Assembly: GCF_004363245.1 (NCBI RefSeq)
Contig: NZ_SNYV01000011.1
Location: 62,001-126,000, forward strand
Direction of reading: 5' to 3'
Source of the DNA: Sphingobacterium yanglingense
GTDB lineage: Bacteria > Bacteroidota > Bacteroidia > Sphingobacteriales > Sphingobacteriaceae
Length of the DNA: 64,000 nt
Part shown: piece by piece, positions 17,683 to 27,013 of the stretch
How positions within the stretch are numbered: position 1 is the stretch's first letter
Layout of the letters: each line of letters opens with the position of its first letter
Translations under genes and position numbers: made by a program
The notes under the pieces: generated by a model
The model's input: the letters and a program-made list of their open reading frames with translations, nothing else
What the model was told of the DNA's origin: nothing
Databases searched by the model: none

Positions 17683-20600
17683 TTAAAATTTGGCAAATAA
17701 TGAAATACTGTACATCGGAGGCTGACTCAGTAACCTGCGTTGCCCATTTTGTTTGTCGATGGCCTCCGGATCAATGCTGTTGTCGCTAAAGGTGTAGCGC
17801 CAAGGATTCTGCGCCTGAAGACGGATCTGCGTCTGGCTTAGTCCCATCTTGCTGAGGAATGCTCCACGGGCATTGTAGGTCACGACTACGTCGCGTAGAC
17901 GGATGTAGTCTGCACGCTTGACATATTCAGAAGCATACTGGTAGCCGTACAAGGAATATGAACTGAAGTACAGTGGGTTTGATGCATTGCCACGTGCGAA
18001 CCCAGGGATGCGGGTGCGGTTCTCGTCGCCGGGCTCGATCCAGAAATCAGTACTTCCGGCAAGTAGATTGTTGGGAGCGAGGTTGCCCAGGTTATTCGGA
18101 TTGGGCTGTTCGACCCGCATCACATGGCCGCCATAGTACATCAAGAGCGCACTGAGTTCCCAGTCACCAACGCGTACACGGTTATTAAGGCCTAGTACGC
18201 GTTTTGGTGTAGTAGTTCCATTATATACTAAGTCGTCGAATAGTACATCTACTGCGTTGTTGCCATAGAAATTGAGCACACGGGGGATATTCTCCTTGTT
18301 ATAGACGAAGGGTTGACCGCGTTCGTTAAGACCTCCATAATTGTAGCTGAACACGGCATCCATCGGGTAGTCTTTGCGGTTGACACCTTTGCTGACGATA
18401 AGCTGACTGTTGCTGTATTCTGTCGTCTTGACGGCAGTCACATTATTGTGGTTGAATGATGCGGTGAGGTCCGTATGCCATTCAAACTTGGGCTTACGGA
18501 TGTTGGCCGAACTGATAATAAACTCTAGTCCCCGGTTCTGTATCGACGCGGTATTGGCATTGTATTGGTTAAAGCCACTCGTCGGATCGGCATCGTACAG
18601 ACCAAAAAGATCAAATGAATTTTTGATGTAGCCATCTACCGAACCTGTGATTCTATTGTTCCATAATCCGAAGTCTATTCCGGCATTATAATTCCGCGTT
18701 GTCTCCCAGCGTATAGACTGGTTTTCGGGAGTGAGGATATTGTTGGCGATGACAGGCTCGTAAGGAACCATATTCAAACGGGACTGCAAGATGAGGAATG
18801 GGCCGCTGTCACTGGCAGGTACATTACCATTGAATCCCATGGAAGTCCTTACTTTTAACTCACTGAGCCATTCTTTGTCTGCTAGGAAGTTTTCTTTATG
18901 TGCCAGCCAGCTTAAGCCCGCAGACCATAAAGGTTTGTTTTTGTACTTCTTGTCGACCCCAAACAAGTTGGACTGGTCTAGACGTAGACTACCTGTAGCG
19001 ATGTATTTGCCACTATAGATATAAGTGCCGCTCATGTAATAGGACATAAAACGAGTATCGTGATGTGTCTCACCGATATAATTGTCCATACTGAAGGGGA
19101 ACAGCATTTTGCCCACTTCGGTAAAGGCCGGGAAAGAAAGGCCGCCCAGCGCCTGGTAATTGACAGGCTTGGATACCAGTACTTGTCCGTCATATCCAAA
19201 GAAGGAGTTTTTCGATCCTGTACGAAGTATTCTCCGCTGTTCAATACCGGCGATTCCGCTTAGTTCATGCTGATCACCTCCGAATCTATGGCTGAAGTTG
19301 AACTGTCCGCGGAGGGTGTATGAGTTTTCTTTTAAGTGATTGCGGGTCAGTTGGTCACCACGTGGGATGTCAAGGAACTCTGGCGCACCCGTCAGCTTGT
19401 TTTTGCGTGCACGGCTGTTGATCATCGCACGTAGCTGGTAGGCGTCTTCGGTGGTGAGCTGGTCATTGACACCGCTATTGCTTTCGAATACACCACCTAT
19501 CTCGGCCGAAAGCCAGTCGTTGATTTTGCCATTGAGGCGTCCCTGTAGCCGGGCAATGGAACTGTTGCCTTTTTGTGTATTGGCATAGGTCTCGGCGTAA
19601 GGATAATAGTATTGATCATACAAGCCTAGGGCCAATAGTTTTTCATTACGCTCCGGCGTAACTGCGTATAGGGAATTATCGCGTTTAGGGCCTAATTTGA
19701 CGGGTAGGGCATTGCCCTGCTCATCTACCAGACGCTCGTAGGCGTAAAAGTTGTGGTAGTCTACACGGCCACCTCTTTCATTGGTTTTGTAGGTGTATAC
19801 AGCACGTAGATCGGCTGTAAGACGCGAAGATAGATTGTACGTGTTGGCAAGATTTACATTGACCTGCTTGTTTTTGTCGCCTACGTTATTGAGACGCTCG
19901 CCCACATAGTTGACTCCAGCCAGATAGGTGCTCTTGGCGCTGCCTCCGCTGACGTCGAGATTGAGGTTGCTGGTATGCTGTTGCTGGTAGAATAGCCTCT
20001 GGTAGTCTTTTGCATTATCGTAGGAAGCGAGCTGAGACAGCTTGCTATTGGCATCTTGTTCGCTAATACGGCCTGCAGCTTTATCAAACATAATCTCATA
20101 TACCGGATTCTTGACATAGCCTAGTAATTCGTAGGTTGTTTCAGAAGGTTTTAACAGTTCAAATTGTTTGCGCTGTACGTCCACAACCTCAGATGCTGGT
20201 GCAAAATTAAGATAGGAGAAATCTGGGCGGGAACGGAATCCGTAGGTCGCACGTACATTGACACGTGTCTTGGCATCCTGTTGGCCACGACGTGTCTCTA
20301 CGACAATGACGCCATTGGATGCCCGTACACCATAGATGGAGGCTGCAGCAGCATCGCGCAGTACGCTTATGGATACGATATCATTGGGATTGATCGTGAA
20401 TAAATCCATCTCCATAGGGAATCCATCTACGACGATTAGGGGTTGCTTGACCGCGTCGAATGTGGATACACCGCGAATGGAAAGCTCTCCTGACTGGCTG
20501 TTGTAGACGAGCCCTGGAATCTTACCTTCTAGGTTCTCGAGAAAATTTCCGGATACGGAAACACGCTGGTCGTAGGTGGCCTGATTCATGACGGTCGCAG

Positions 20601-21267
20601 CTCCGGTAAGCCTGGTTTTGTCTATTTTCTGATAACCAGTATTGACCAAAACTTCTTGTATGGCAGAGGAAACACCTCGCAATTGGATATCCCCTAGATT
20701 GGGTCTGACGCGTAACTGTGTAGGTTCATAGCCAAGGTAAGAGATGGACAAAGTTGCATTTTCAGGAACCTGATGGATTTCGAAATAGCCTAAACTATTG
20801 GTTAGACCGGCGATGTCACGACCGATGACGCGTACCGAGGCTCCGGGGATAGGGCGCTGTAAGGAGTCGATCACGCGGCCTTGTACCCGAATGGTGCCTT
20901 GTTGGTTTTCGTTGGGACTGTTGACACTAGTCCTTTGGGAAGGGGTAGCTATGCGTGTGAGGACTACAGTCTTGTCTTCAATTTTAGCATGTAGTGGCTG
21001 GCCCTGTAAAACTAGATTTAGAAAGTCGGGCAGGGGCATGTTCTTGACATCTATGGAGACGGGTTTGGCTCCAGCCAGGTGATCAAGGTCTACATAGATG
21101 GCGTAGCCGGTCTGCTGTCGGATGGAGCGGATCACATCCTCCAGTTTTGCTTGCTTAACGCGAAGCGTAACAGACTGTGAAAAGGTGGAGGCACTGACGT
21201 GTAATAGGCCCACCGATAGAAAGAGCATTAATAGCTTCATGACCCTAGTTAAGTAACGTATATTCAT
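17683..21267 (-). CDS. SusC/RagA TonB-linked outer-membrane protein with STN signalling domain (left module)
   Basis: A 1194-residue protein. Residues 1-28 are a signal peptide. About 31-110 form an STN (secretin/TonB N-terminal) domain of the kind that signals to FecR ('AKLEDVIRSIRQQTGYAIYVD'). About 128-205 are a carboxypeptidase-regulatory-like domain ('VRGRVIDSLQRPIPGASV' type pattern). The plug begins near 208 with 'EVLVNTGYQKIDKTRLTGA' and contains 'VDGFPMEMDLFTINPNDIVSISVLRDAAAASIYG', diagnostic of SusC. A long barrel follows, ending in SISLFAKF. With SusD it forms a TonB-driven importer. The STN domain matches the FecR and ECF sigma genes just upstream, predicting ligand-dependent self-induction. 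Confidence 0.95.
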   Translation of the reverse strand: MNIRYLTRVMKLLMLFLSVGLLHVSASTFSQSVTLRVKQAKLEDVIRSIRQQTGYAIYVDLDHLAGAKPVSIDVKNMPLPDFLNLVLQGQPLHAKIEDKTVVLTRIATPSQRTSVNSPNENQQGTIRVQGRVIDSLQRPIPGASVRVIGRDIAGLTNSLGYFEIHQVPENATLSISYLGYEPTQLRVRPNLGDIQLRGVSSAIQEVLVNTGYQKIDKTRLTGAATVMNQATYDQRVSVSGNFLENLEGKIPGLVYNSQSGELSIRGVSTFDAVKQPLIVVDGFPMEMDLFTINPNDIVSISVLRDAAAASIYGVRASNGVIVVETRRGQQDAKTRVNVRATYGFRSRPDFSYLNFAPASEVVDVQRKQFELLKPSETTYELLGYVKNPVYEIMFDKAAGRISEQDANSKLSQLASYDNAKDYQRLFYQQQHTSNLNLDVSGGSAKSTYLAGVNYVGERLNNVGDKNKQVNVNLANTYNLSSRLTADLRAVYTYKTNERGGRVDYHNFYAYERLVDEQGNALPVKLGPKRDNSLYAVTPERNEKLLALGLYDQYYYPYAETYANTQKGNSSIARLQGRLNGKINDWLSAEIGGVFESNSGVNDQLTTEDAYQLRAMINSRARKNKLTGAPEFLDIPRGDQLTRNHLKENSYTLRGQFNFSHRFGGDQHELSGIAGIEQRRILRTGSKNSFFGYDGQVLVSKPVNYQALGGLSFPAFTEVGKMLFPFSMDNYIGETHHDTRFMSYYMSGTYIYSGKYIATGSLRLDQSNLFGVDKKYKNKPLWSAGLSWLAHKENFLADKEWLSELKVRTSMGFNGNVPASDSGPFLILQSRLNMVPYEPVIANNILTPENQSIRWETTRNYNAGIDFGLWNNRITGSVDGYIKNSFDLFGLYDADPTSGFNQYNANTASIQNRGLEFIISSANIRKPKFEWHTDLTASFNHNNVTAVKTTEYSNSQLIVSKGVNRKDYPMDAVFSYNYGGLNERGQPFVYNKENIPRVLNFYGNNAVDVLFDDLVYNGTTTPKRVLGLNNRVRVGDWELSALLMYYGGHVMRVEQPNPNNLGNLAPNNLLAGSTDFWIEPGDENRTRIPGFARGNASNPLYFSSYSLYGYQYASEYVKRADYIRLRDVVVTYNARGAFLSKMGLSQTQIRLQAQNPWRYTFSDNSIDPEAIDKQNGQRRLLSQPPMYSISLFAKF

Positions 21268-21396
21268 TAACTTTGTTAAGGTTTAGGTAAAAAATAAGTT
21301 AGTTTTCATTTAGACCATTTGAGGGGAGTGTTGGTAGCACTTCCCTTGTTTTTGCGACGTCGATCTGCCGTCGGTTATACCGTTGTTATACCCAGC

Positions 21397-22596
21397 TTAT
21401 GGTGTGACCTCCTTTCTCTTACTGATAACGAGACGCTGCTTTCCGCTATCGCTTTTTTCCATGCGGTAGTGAATACCGCTATTGTTAAGAAAACGTAACA
21501 CTGCACGTAGATTGTCTGTGCGGAAGGCATCGCCCATCATGCGGTTTTGGGGCTTTTCGGTTTCATAGATGACTTCGAAACCATACCAGCGGCCCATCTC
21601 TTTCATGATCTGATCGAAAGATTTATTATCAAAGCTGAATTTTCCGGACTTCCACGAAATCTCGGTATCTACGTCGACCTGTTGTCGGATGATTTCATCG
21701 TTCTTGACAACGGCCTGCTGTGATGGTGATAGGGTCTGCTGTCTACCTGAGCGGCTATTACTGACCTTAACGCTCCCCTCGACAAGGGTGGTGCGCCAGA
21801 CTTGCTCGTCGGCGTAAGCAGCTACATTGAATTGTGTGCCGAGTACTTGTATCTCCTGTCTGGAAGAGCGTACTTTAAATGGTTTATTAGGGTCTTTGCT
21901 GACTTCGAAGTAGGCTTCGCCGGATAATTCGACAAGACGTTGGTTGCCTTCGAAATGATCTGGATAGCGAAGACTAGAAGAGGCATTGAGCCATACCTTG
22001 GTACCATCGCTCAGTATGATATGGTAGGTGCTCCCGATAGGGGTGGCAAGTGTCATCCAGGTGGATCTGTTCTTTGACTTTTCGACATCGACCAAAGGAC
22101 TGCCATCGGCATACGCTATCTTGCGTTGATCAATGACAATAGCGGACTCTTCCTGGTCAAGGAGGAGGGTTCTGCCATCTTCTAAGGTGATGGTAGCTTT
22201 GCTTTGAGTCGGGTATATGTTGTCTATTTCGGCGTATTTTTCACTTACTATGCTTGACGTTTCTGTACGCTTCCAAAGAAGTAACGAAAAGGCGGACAGT
22301 ATGATGATGGCAGCGGCATAGCGGATCCAGATCCGGATGCGCGAGGACCGAGGAATGGATCGCAGCTCCTGCCTATCCTCGTGTCCTGTGATAGTCTCGT
22401 GCGAGGGAATGATGATGCTGTCATAGGCCTGTAGTTGCTGAAGGAGGTAATCGGACTCTGCTACGGAGCTAGCGAGCTGGCGGTTGGCTTCGGATTGGTT
22501 CAGCCAGGTGTTCAGAATCTCGCTATCCGCATCCGAGAGGGAGTTGGACTGTTTATCTAAAAGCAATCTTGCAATTTCTGCCGCCTTATCATTCAT
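21397..22596 (-). CDS. FecR-family anti-sigma factor (left module)
   Basis: A 399-residue inner-membrane regulator. The N-terminal about 85 residues are the cytosolic anti-sigma part. A single membrane helix lies at about 91-106 (YAAAIIILSAFSLLLW). The periplasmic FecR domain spans about 180-285 ('TPIGSTYHIILSDGTKVWLNASSSLRYP', 'VELSGEAYFEVSKDPNKPFKV', 'VLGTQFNVAAY'). The C-terminal about 75 residues form the DUF4974-like domain ('FDQIMKEMGRWYGFEVIYE') that meets the STN domain of SusC. It lies between the ECF sigma gene (180 bases) and SusC (129 bases). Expected role: hold the sigma factor until the transporter signals ligand. Confidence 0.93.
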   Translation of the reverse strand: MNDKAAEIARLLLDKQSNSLSDADSEILNTWLNQSEANRQLASSVAESDYLLQQLQAYDSIIIPSHETITGHEDRQELRSIPRSSRIRIWIRYAAAIIILSAFSLLLWKRTETSSIVSEKYAEIDNIYPTQSKATITLEDGRTLLLDQEESAIVIDQRKIAYADGSPLVDVEKSKNRSTWMTLATPIGSTYHIILSDGTKVWLNASSSLRYPDHFEGNQRLVELSGEAYFEVSKDPNKPFKVRSSRQEIQVLGTQFNVAAYADEQVWRTTLVEGSVKVSNSRSGRQQTLSPSQQAVVKNDEIIRQQVDVDTEISWKSGKFSFDNKSFDQIMKEMGRWYGFEVIYETEKPQNRMMGDAFRTDNLRAVLRFLNNSGIHYRMEKSDSGKQRLVISKRKEVTP

Positions 22597-22775
22597 AATA
22601 TATAATTATTCGTTTTGTATTTCCTTTACGGAGCTTATGAACACTCCGTATTTACTTCATGATGCGTCAACTGATGGATCGGTTTGACTTTTACTAAAAC
22701 ACTTGACTTTTTAAAATCTATCCTCTGAATAGAAAAAAAATCAGGCTTTCAAGTAAAGCAGAACCGTCTTGAAGG

Positions 22776-23363
22776 TTAGGCGATAAAGATTTTGATAAAA
22801 GCCAGATAAAGACGTAGGTCTTTGTTCTTTAGTATCACTCTTAGTTTTTCTACAGCACGTTTCTTGTTGTTGTATACAGCCTCAGGAGTAATATGTAGTT
22901 CTTGGGCGATCTCTTCGGTGCTTTTGTCCTCGAAATAGCTTAGTCTGAACACGGCCTGTTGCTTTTCTGGAAGACGTTGCACCTCTTCGGAGACGATGAT
23001 CATCAGTTCGGTCAGTACGAGCTTGTCAAAAAAATGGTCCTCTGCTGATTGCTGCTGCAAGGCCTCTGCAATATCTGTCCCTTTGTCGGTCTTCAGCTTT
23101 TGATGCCTTAGGTGGTTGAGAGCTGCATTGCGTGCGGTTGTAAATAGAAAAGATTTGGCCTGTTCCAGTTGATGAAATCCGTGTCGTTGTCTGTAGTATT
23201 TTGAAAAGGTATCTGCTACGAGGTCCTGTGTGTCGAATTCGTCGGTGATCAATTGTTTAGTAAAGAAGAATATAGGACGATAAAAGGTATAGTATACCTC
23301 TTCAAAAGAAAGCTCTTTTGAATGGCTTGAGGTATCAGAATCTATCATGCCTTTATTATTCAT
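22776..23363 (-). CDS. ECF RNA polymerase sigma factor (left module)
   Basis: A 195-residue sigma-70 family protein of the ECF (FecI-like, Bacteroidota) group. Region 2 is at about 25-90 ('FEEVYYTFYRPIFFFTKQLI', 'DTQDLVADTFSKYYRQR'). Region 4 is at about 130-185 ('LPEKQQAVFRLSYFEDKSTEEIAQELHI', then 'TPEAVYNNKKRAVEKLRVIL' as helix-turn-helix). It heads the minus-strand FecR-SusC-SusD-TlpA cluster and should drive transcription of that transporter when released by FecR. A second ATG six codons in (MIDSD) is an alternative start. A TATATTTG -7 element lies 40 bases upstream. Confidence 0.93.
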   Translation of the reverse strand: MNNKGMIDSDTSSHSKELSFEEVYYTFYRPIFFFTKQLITDEFDTQDLVADTFSKYYRQRHGFHQLEQAKSFLFTTARNAALNHLRHQKLKTDKGTDIAEALQQQSAEDHFFDKLVLTELMIIVSEEVQRLPEKQQAVFRLSYFEDKSTEEIAQELHITPEAVYNNKKRAVEKLRVILKNKDLRLYLAFIKIFIA

Positions 23364-23402
23364 TTCAGTACAGTATGGTCAGCAGTCTAGAAGAAGTAAC
23401 TG

Positions 23403-23410
23403 CAAATATA
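23403..23410 (-). promoter_or_regulatory. Candidate -7 promoter element of the left ECF sigma gene
   Basis: On the minus strand it reads TATATTTG, a full match to TAnnTTTG, 40 bases before the sigma-gene ATG. A -33 TTTG is not evident. Confidence 0.5.
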
Positions 23411-23594
23411 GACTTTTATAGGTTTTTGTACGTACATGTCTTGTAGAAAATTGATAATATGCTCATTTGGTACGATAACAGGGTTTCATGGTGTCTCCGC
23501 TCAGTATGGGATATCTATTTACGTTAAATGCCGTTGACTCTTAGTGTAGATAATAGTTTGTAGGGGGATTGGTAGTTTGAAAAGTGTTACAAAA

Positions 23595-23602
23595 TGTATA
23601 CA
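23595..23602. promoter_or_regulatory. Candidate GntR operator 1 (TGTATACA) before susC
   Basis: Palindrome TGTATACA in the context AATGTATACAAA. A related half, ATTGTACAC, follows at 23610-23617. It has the same core as the sites before the gntR gene and the lactonase/aminotransferase promoters. It lies 284 bases before the SusC ATG. Confidence 0.5.
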
Positions 23603-23631
23603 AAATAAATTGTACACCTAGTTTTAGTGTA

Positions 23632-23647
23632 ACGAAAACGTTTTCGT
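23632..23647. promoter_or_regulatory. Perfect 16-bp palindrome, LacI-type operator candidate
   Basis: ACGAAAACGTTTTCGT is a perfect palindrome with a central CG, as in many LacI/CcpA-family operators. No LacI-family gene is in the window, so the regulator would be encoded elsewhere. It sits between two TGTATACA sites upstream of the central susC. Confidence 0.5.
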
Positions 23648-23731
23648 ATGGTGCCTTGAAGTATATTTAAGAGACGAATACGCTATTATGTGAATATTTC
23701 TAGTATAAAAAGTTTTAAAAATATATTGTAT

Positions 23732-23739
23732 TGTATACA
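23732..23739. promoter_or_regulatory. Candidate GntR operator 2 (TGTATACA) before susC
   Basis: Palindrome TGTATACA in TTGTATACAT, followed by a one-mismatch copy TGTATATA at 23745-23752 and a TTGTAT at 23754-23759. It lies 146 bases before the SusC ATG and is probably closer to the promoter than operator 1. Confidence 0.5.
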
Positions 23740-23885
23740 TAATATGTATATAATTGTATTCATTATGATGCGTGTCAGTGTAGTGTTTAGAAAAAAAAGC
23801 TACTATTTTACTGATTCGTTGGCGAAAGTCAGAATAACTAGAGAATTATAAATCGTTAATTTAAATCATTTTAACCTGAGTATCG

Positions 23886-26800
23886 ATGAAACTAAAGCAG
23901 TTTAAAATCAGGGACGTGGTAAATCGGAACTACGCATTATTAGCGGTTCCCTTTATTACATGGAGTGCATTTGCTGGTACGAATCCAGCTCCCCTCAGCG
24001 CCCATAGCCCGTTGTCTTCTGTCCTGAGTCCATCAGGATCTTTAACTAATTTTCAACAACAACTAGTTGGTCAGGTATTGGACGAAGCGGGACGGCCGGT
24101 GCGTGGTGTAGAGGTGAAGAATCTCAAAACCTCACTATTGACGGTAACGGATGCGGAAGGTAAGTTCCGACTGAGTGGTTCGGCTAGTGACAAGGTGCAG
24201 TTTAGTTCGATCGGATTTAAAACCAAGGTCGTGGACGCATCGAATGTCCAGGCAGTGGTGCTGGAATCTAGCGAGAGTGAATTGGAAGAGGTGGTAGTCG
24301 TGGGGTATGGCAGGCAGAAGAAAGAGAATCTGACAGGTTCGGTTTCGAGTGTTAAATTTGATGAATCGACTGTGAGTCGACCAAATATGAATCTAGCATC
24401 GGCTCTGGTAGGAAAGGCTTCGGGGCTTAATATTGCGCAGACATCGGGAACTCCCGGTGCAGAGGGTTTTAATCTATTGGTTCGGGGTAAGGGAACAATG
24501 AATGATGCCTCTCCGTTGGTGGTTATCGATGGTGTACCTGGTACCTTGAATGATGTGAATCCCAATGACGTGGAGAGTATTTCGGTATTGAAGGATGCGT
24601 CCTCGGCTTCGATCTATGGTTCGAGAGCGGCAAACGGTGTTATTTTAGTAACTACAAAGCGTGGGAAGGGTGAGGACTTTACGGTGACTTATAATGGATA
24701 TTTTGGCCGACAACAAGTGGCTAAAAATATCGATTTTATAACTGATATGGCGACTCATATGGAATTGGTCAACGAATCCGAAGGTCGCGAGAAGTATAGC
24801 GCAGCGTTGATCGAGAACTGGCGTAAAGAGTCTGCTGCCGGTAATCCACTGTATCCAAATACAGATTGGTATAAGGAGATGTTGAATACCTCGCCATTGA
24901 CGGAGCATACGTTGTCTGTTAGAGGAGGGGGAGAAAAAGGGAATTTTGCGATGTCTCTGGGCTTCTTGGATAATAAAGGACTGGTCGATAATTCGGAATA
25001 TAAGAAGTATGATTTTAGAATTAATGCTGACACTAAGATAAAGAATGTGCTGACATTGGGCGGGAATGTGTTTGGTTCCTGGTCAAACCGTGATCCATTG
25101 GATGTAGCGAGTTTCTTTAATGCGATCCGTAATACAACACCTGGTGTGGTACCAGTGTATGAGGATGGACGCTATGGTGGCGAGATGTTTCCAGGGATGC
25201 CTCAGGGGTCTAATCCACGGGCTTATGTAGATAATGTAAGGGGAGACTATGAGCGTCAGAAACTAGGATTGAAATTCTTTAGTATTGTGAATTTTATGAA
25301 AAATCTGGAATGGGAGAGTAGTTTTGGATTCAATTATAATAATAATCGGAATTGGGAGTATGCAAGGCCTTTTGCTTTGTGGAATCTACAGACTGGTCTG
25401 GAATATCAAAAGAAGCCAAGTGTTAGCAGTTTGTTCAACGGTAGTATACGTAATTACTCTACGGTGTTGAATACCCTATTGCGCTACCGTGAGACCATAG
25501 CGGAAAAGCATAATATCGGGGTTCTCGTAGGTTTCGATCAGCAGTATAACCGAATGGATAAGTTTGATGCGAAAAAGAACGATATACTCGGGGATGACGC
25601 GATATATATCTTGGATGCGGGAGCAAATCTGGAGGCAATAAATGGTTCGGGTACTGATGATGCATTACAGTCTTATTTTGGCCGGTTAAATTATGATTTT
25701 AAAGGAAAGTATTTGTTTGAAGCGAATGCACGCTATGATGGATCTTCCCGATTTGCGAAGCAGAATAGGTGGGGATTCTTCCCGTCATTCTCTGCGGGTT
25801 GGAGGGTTACAGAGGAGTCTTTTGCGGAGCCGTTGAAGGCAGTCTTTGATGAGATCAAAATTAGAGGTTCGTGGGGACGTCTCGGGAATAATAGGATAGG
25901 TGATTATACTTACCAAGTTGTATACGGGTCGTACTTGTATCCGTTTGGTGGACAGTTGAATCAGGGAGTGGCACCTAAGGAGATTGCTAACAGCAAGATC
26001 AAGTGGGAGACTACGACCATCTCTAATATTGGATTGGATCTGGGGCTGCTGAATAATAGGTTGACATTCAGTGCCGAATATTTTGATCGTAATACTTCGG
26101 ATATCTTGACAAAACTACCTATCCCTAAAGTCATGGGTAATTTCTTGCCACCTTGGCAGAATGTGGCTGAAATGCGTAATAGGGGAGTTGATTTGCAGGC
26201 TGGGTATTTCGGTAAAATCGGAAGTGATTGGTCTTATGGGGTGAATGGAAATCTATCGTTCTTAAGTAATAAGGTGTTGAAATTTAATGGAGACCGGTCT
26301 ATTAGTGATTACTATATCACTATGGAAGGTAAGCCGTTCAACAGCTTCTATATGTTGGAATTTGATCGTATAATCCAGGATCAGAGTGAGATCGACCAGC
26401 TTAAAGCAGATGGTTATACATTTGCTACCTATGTCGGCGGTGAGCCTAAACCAGGAGACATGTTGTATAAGGATGTAAATGGTGATAAAGTATTTAATGA
26501 TCAGGATCGTGTTATTAAGGATTTTTCGGGATTGCCTAAAGTGACTTATGGACTGAATGTGAGTGTCGGTTACAAAGATTTTGACTTTAATGTCGTGGCT
26601 CATGGGGTCAGTGGTGTAAAGCAGTATTGGGGTAATGATGGTTTCAATACGTTTAATATTAATGAAGGATTCTTGCAGAGTAAGGAAGTGTTGAATCGTT
26701 GGACACCGGAAAATAAATCTACTGAATATCCTCGCTTGCGTAATTCTGGAAGTGCATTGAATACGGTGTATAGCGATTATTGGTTGCATAATACTTCATT

Positions 26801-27002
26801 CTTGCGGATTAAATCTATGCAGCTCGGCTATGCATTGCCGAAGGAGACTTCTACTAGATTTAAGGTGGATAGACTTCGGGTGTTTGCTAATCTGGAGAAC
26901 TACTTCACCTTCACAAAATTCAAAGGTTATAATCCGGAGAATGCGGGTGTTGCGTATCCGTTGATGAAGCAATGGGTAGTGGGATTAAATGTGACATTCT
27001 AA
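23886..27002 (+). CDS. SusC/RagA TonB-linked outer-membrane transporter (central cluster)
   Basis: A 1038-residue protein. An unusually long N-terminal segment includes a hydrophobic signal (about 17-31). A carboxypeptidase-regulatory-like domain follows (about 59-135, 'LVGQVLDEAGRPVRGVEVKN'), then a TonB box (LEEVVVVGYG, about 136-145) and the plug with 'VIDGVPGTLNDVNPNDVESISVLKDASSASIYG', then a barrel ending in VVGLNVTF. It has no STN domain, unlike the SusC proteins of the flanking modules. That fits the absence of its own sigma/FecR pair and the presence of operator-like palindromes upstream. It pairs with the SusD gene 11 bases downstream and should import the oligomer cleaved or exposed by the heparinase-family protein. 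Confidence 0.95.
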   Translation: MKLKQFKIRDVVNRNYALLAVPFITWSAFAGTNPAPLSAHSPLSSVLSPSGSLTNFQQQLVGQVLDEAGRPVRGVEVKNLKTSLLTVTDAEGKFRLSGSASDKVQFSSIGFKTKVVDASNVQAVVLESSESELEEVVVVGYGRQKKENLTGSVSSVKFDESTVSRPNMNLASALVGKASGLNIAQTSGTPGAEGFNLLVRGKGTMNDASPLVVIDGVPGTLNDVNPNDVESISVLKDASSASIYGSRAANGVILVTTKRGKGEDFTVTYNGYFGRQQVAKNIDFITDMATHMELVNESEGREKYSAALIENWRKESAAGNPLYPNTDWYKEMLNTSPLTEHTLSVRGGGEKGNFAMSLGFLDNKGLVDNSEYKKYDFRINADTKIKNVLTLGGNVFGSWSNRDPLDVASFFNAIRNTTPGVVPVYEDGRYGGEMFPGMPQGSNPRAYVDNVRGDYERQKLGLKFFSIVNFMKNLEWESSFGFNYNNNRNWEYARPFALWNLQTGLEYQKKPSVSSLFNGSIRNYSTVLNTLLRYRETIAEKHNIGVLVGFDQQYNRMDKFDAKKNDILGDDAIYILDAGANLEAINGSGTDDALQSYFGRLNYDFKGKYLFEANARYDGSSRFAKQNRWGFFPSFSAGWRVTEESFAEPLKAVFDEIKIRGSWGRLGNNRIGDYTYQVVYGSYLYPFGGQLNQGVAPKEIANSKIKWETTTISNIGLDLGLLNNRLTFSAEYFDRNTSDILTKLPIPKVMGNFLPPWQNVAEMRNRGVDLQAGYFGKIGSDWSYGVNGNLSFLSNKVLKFNGDRSISDYYITMEGKPFNSFYMLEFDRIIQDQSEIDQLKADGYTFATYVGGEPKPGDMLYKDVNGDKVFNDQDRVIKDFSGLPKVTYGLNVSVGYKDFDFNVVAHGVSGVKQYWGNDGFNTFNINEGFLQSKEVLNRWTPENKSTEYPRLRNSGSALNTVYSDYWLHNTSFLRIKSMQLGYALPKETSTRFKVDRLRVFANLENYFTFTKFKGYNPENAGVAYPLMKQWVVGLNVTF

Positions 27003-27013
27003 AACGAAAAGCC

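Larger units (their letters stand above)
23364..23885. other. Divergent regulatory region between the left sigma gene and the central susC
   Basis: 522 bases without a gene. It is AT-rich and carries several separate sites: a -7 element for the sigma gene (23403-23410), TGTATACA palindromes (23595-23602, 23732-23739, with a near copy TGTATATA at 23745-23752), and a perfect 16-bp palindrome (23632-23647). The long leader before susC (23886) suggests complex control. Confidence 0.7.

Noticed and set aside
15459..22878. TGTATACA cores inside coding sequence (15459, 19794, 22871)
   Set aside because: They are within genes of the left module, lack the extended 12-bp symmetry, and can arise by chance in codons. 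They were not counted as operators.
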